From NCBI GenBank assembly GCA_963576565.1, contig OY755044.1, positions 44,997,235-45,061,234 of the forward strand: 64,000 nucleotides of DNA, in the 5' to 3' direction. This document shows positions 60,756 through 64,000 of this stretch, piece by piece; within the stretch, counting starts at the first letter, position 1, and the number at the start of each line of letters is the position of its first letter. Origin of the DNA: Aspidapion aeneum. Lineage: Eukaryota; Arthropoda; Insecta; Coleoptera; Brentidae. The notes under the pieces were generated by a model. It made no database searches. It was not told the origin of the DNA and saw only the letters and a list, made by a program, of their open reading frames with translations. A program made the position numbers and the translations under genes.

Positions 60756-61995
60756 TAGCTAGTTGTTTATGGATGGATTTAAACTTTTTAAGCCAGAAGT
60801 TTTGGATAGAGTCGAGCCCAGGGGCTTTCCAGTTAAGTGTTTTTGATATAGCTGACTTGACTTCTTTCTGAGTGATCTCCCAGTTCTCCATTGGTATTAT
60901 TTTTAATGAGGCTTTTCTTTCATTTTCCATCCATTGTGCTTCTTTGTGTTTTAAAGATTGTCCCCAGATTCCATTCCAGTAGTTTCTTACATTTTCGGTA
61001 GTTGGCAGTTTCACATTTTCAGCTTGTGCTTTTGAGTCTAGACTTCGATAGAAAAGACGCTCGCTACGATTAAATTGCTGGTTTTGCTGCCTTCGTAAAT
61101 TGCTTTCACGATACCTTTTAATTCTTTTGGCTTTTGCTGCGAGCTTTTGTTTTAATAGATCTAGTACCTCTATTTTTGTTGGGTTTTCGAGTGTTTTCTC
61201 CTTTCTTAAAATCTGTGATGCATGTTCTACTTGCTTGGTTTTGAATTTTGACTTTGAGTTAGAATTGCAATTTCCCGTCTGAGCGTATCTATTTTGAATT
61301 CGTATTTCCCATCGTGGCTGTTTCAACTTATTGCGTTTTGTCTTTGTTGTCAATTGTTGACCATTTAGAATAAGAACTGTAGCTGCCCCCGTATAGATCA
61401 AGCTATGTAGTTCTTCTAGCATTGTATCTGTTTTTAGGTTTTCTTGTATAATAAGGTCTACTTTTTTAATCATTTGCTCGGTAGTGGATCCATATCGGAG
61501 CTTTGGTAGCTTGGGCTTTTTTAGCGGGTTTATTCCGTCATATAAAAGGAAATTCTTGTGAAAAGTTTTGTGTTCTGGTGGGGTTGCTTCTTCTGTTATA
61601 GGTAATATTTCTTGATGTTGTGGTTCTTCAGATTCCTCGAGACCGATTTGGATTGCAACTTCTTGTTTAATCCTTTTGATTGTGTCTGTGTATCTCCTGC
61701 AATTAAAAATCGATCTACGTTGATCTATTATATTCTGTGTTGATTTTTGTCCCAGAGTTGGATACTTCTCGATAACTTGTTTGTGCAGCTCTTTGCTAAA
61801 AGGGGGTTTTAAAGTTTCTGCTTTTGTTATATTAAAGTAGCATCGAACAATAAATTCATTGATTTCATCGGTCCATATAGCTCGCTGCCTAAAATTTCCC
61901 TGTGACGTAGTGGGCTGTGGTACATCCTCAGCAACATCTTCGTCTTGGGTGACCCTCTCATGTGTCTGTGGTAGTGACTGGGTCTGAGTTTCCAT
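60745..61995 (-). pseudogene. Element A ORF, N-terminal part (Myb-like domain to RT start)
   Basis: 416 aa from ATG (METQTQSLPQ). Residues ~38-98 form a Myb/SANT-like region (RAIWTDEINEFIVRCYFNIT ... QNIIDQRRSIF). A basic linker follows, then the RT opening WKAPGLDSIQNFWLKKF. No CCHH finger was seen before the Myb region. A one-base insertion near 60756 shifts the frame into ...ARCF and a stop, so the RT continues in the next frame. Confidence 0.85.
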
Positions 61996-62742
<747 letters not shown>

Positions 62743-62810
62743 TCCACGATATTTATCGGATCTTTTGACAGGCATGCATCGGCCTTGACGGCAAGATGCA
62801 GACTCTGTGT

Positions 62811-63053
62811 TTACGTTTCTAGAAACGACCTAACTGTATGCGTAGTATCTATTATCACTGACTTCTGCATTAGATGGTAGGTATTTTCTGGAATATTAAG
62901 TTTCTTTAAATTTGTCCTTAGGTTCTTAGGTACCAGTCCCATGGCACTAATAACAAGAGGTATGACTTCAACGCTTTCCAGTTTCCACAGCCCTTTTATT
63001 TCTCGACATAATGGTAGATACTTGTTTATTTTTTCTTTTATTTTTGTGTCCAT
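62811..63053 (-). pseudogene. Element B: RLE C-terminal fragment of a second Dong-like LINE
   Basis: Minus strand KINKYLPLCREIKGLWKLES...VIPLVISAMGLVPKNL...MQKSVIIDTTHTVRSFLET, colinear with element A's C-terminus (EKINKYLPLRDEITEMWHMD) but clearly diverged. Only the last ~80 residues remain. It is followed by ~70 bp of 3' UTR and the tail at 62280-62740. Confidence 0.85.
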
Positions 63054-63065
63054 GTTATTGTTGTT

Positions 63066-63674
<609 letters not shown>

Positions 63675-63751
63675 GTTGCTCGTTTTTACGGTAAGTATAA
63701 GAGTATGTCGGCTTTTGGTAAGTAGAGCAAGACATACACTTTTTGTTATTG

Positions 63752-64000
63752 TTACTTGTTAATGTTCAAAACTCTCCTTACTGTGTTACAGGTGGATAAG
63801 ATCACAGCTTTCTGCATTTCTAGGTAGAACTTTTCCGGGACAGTCAAGATTTTTAGTGCATTGAACATTTTCTTTGGGATTTCTCCGGTTGCTCCAATAA
63901 TAACTGGGACAATTTGCACTCTGTCCACCCTCCAGATTTTCTTTAGTTCTTCGCTTAAAAGTAAGTACTTTTCAATTTTTTCTTTGTGCTTTTTATGTAT
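63752..64000 (-). pseudogene. Element C: RLE C-terminal fragment of a third Dong-like LINE, runs off the window
   Basis: Minus strand HKEKIEKYLLLSEELKKIWR...VPVIIGATGEIPKKM...MQKAVILSTCNTVRRVLNINK, stop at 63752-63754. It is colinear with A and B but different from both. The rest lies beyond the window edge, so it may be a longer copy. Confidence 0.85.

Overview
The window is AT-rich eukaryotic DNA from an insect. The order cannot be fixed from the sequence alone. The one recognisable host gene is drumstick (drm), a small odd-skipped-family zinc-finger protein. It is read here as two coding exons, 3694-3914 and 16571-16595, which together give exactly 81 codons. Almost everything else is transposable-element and satellite DNA.

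Layout. 1-3.7 kb: AT-rich upstream DNA with degenerate repeats. 3.7-16.6 kb: drm with a roughly 12.7-kb intron. The intron holds a complete but dead BEL/Pao LTR retrotransposon in antisense (5797-12510, 5-bp TSD GTTAT) and a Tc1/mariner-like MITE. 16.6-24 kb: MITEs, a short foldback-like repeat, a long (TA)n tract and a composite element with ~140-bp minisatellites. 24.0-41.3 kb: a second BEL/Pao element (TSD GATAT), swollen to 17.2 kb by nested events. These are a 1.6-kb TIR element in its 5' leader, an inverted array of 454-bp repeats inside its reverse transcriptase gene, a ~4.9-kb tandem duplication carrying that array, and a foldback element in its 3' LTR. 41.3-58.5 kb: no host gene seen, but several MITEs, a second foldback element, minisatellites and the end of a LINE ORF. 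58.5-64 kb: a Dong/R4-like non-LTR retrotransposon with a restriction-like endonuclease, sitting between (AAT)n tracts, followed by the 3' ends of two related elements, each with its own A-run and (AAT)n tail.

The most notable system is the 454-bp array. Each full unit contains a compact type I hammerhead ribozyme: the CUGAUGA box, GAA, a tiny stem III with a GUC cleavage site, and a 6-bp stem I. The units lie in two divergent blocks flanked by a 13-bp target duplication. Hammerhead-bearing tandem units with short TSDs are the hallmark of animal retrozymes and Penelope-like elements, and the divergent layout fits twin-primed target-primed reverse transcription. The array was later copied inside a segmental duplication. 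Of 15 full-length ribozyme copies, 13 keep every invariant core base.

The mobile elements do not form a pathway together. They record a nesting order: BEL/Pao, then retrozyme, then tandem duplication. The foldback and TIR insertions are also younger than the BEL/Pao copy. Coordinates and repeat calls come from reading by eye; no database search or folding program was run.
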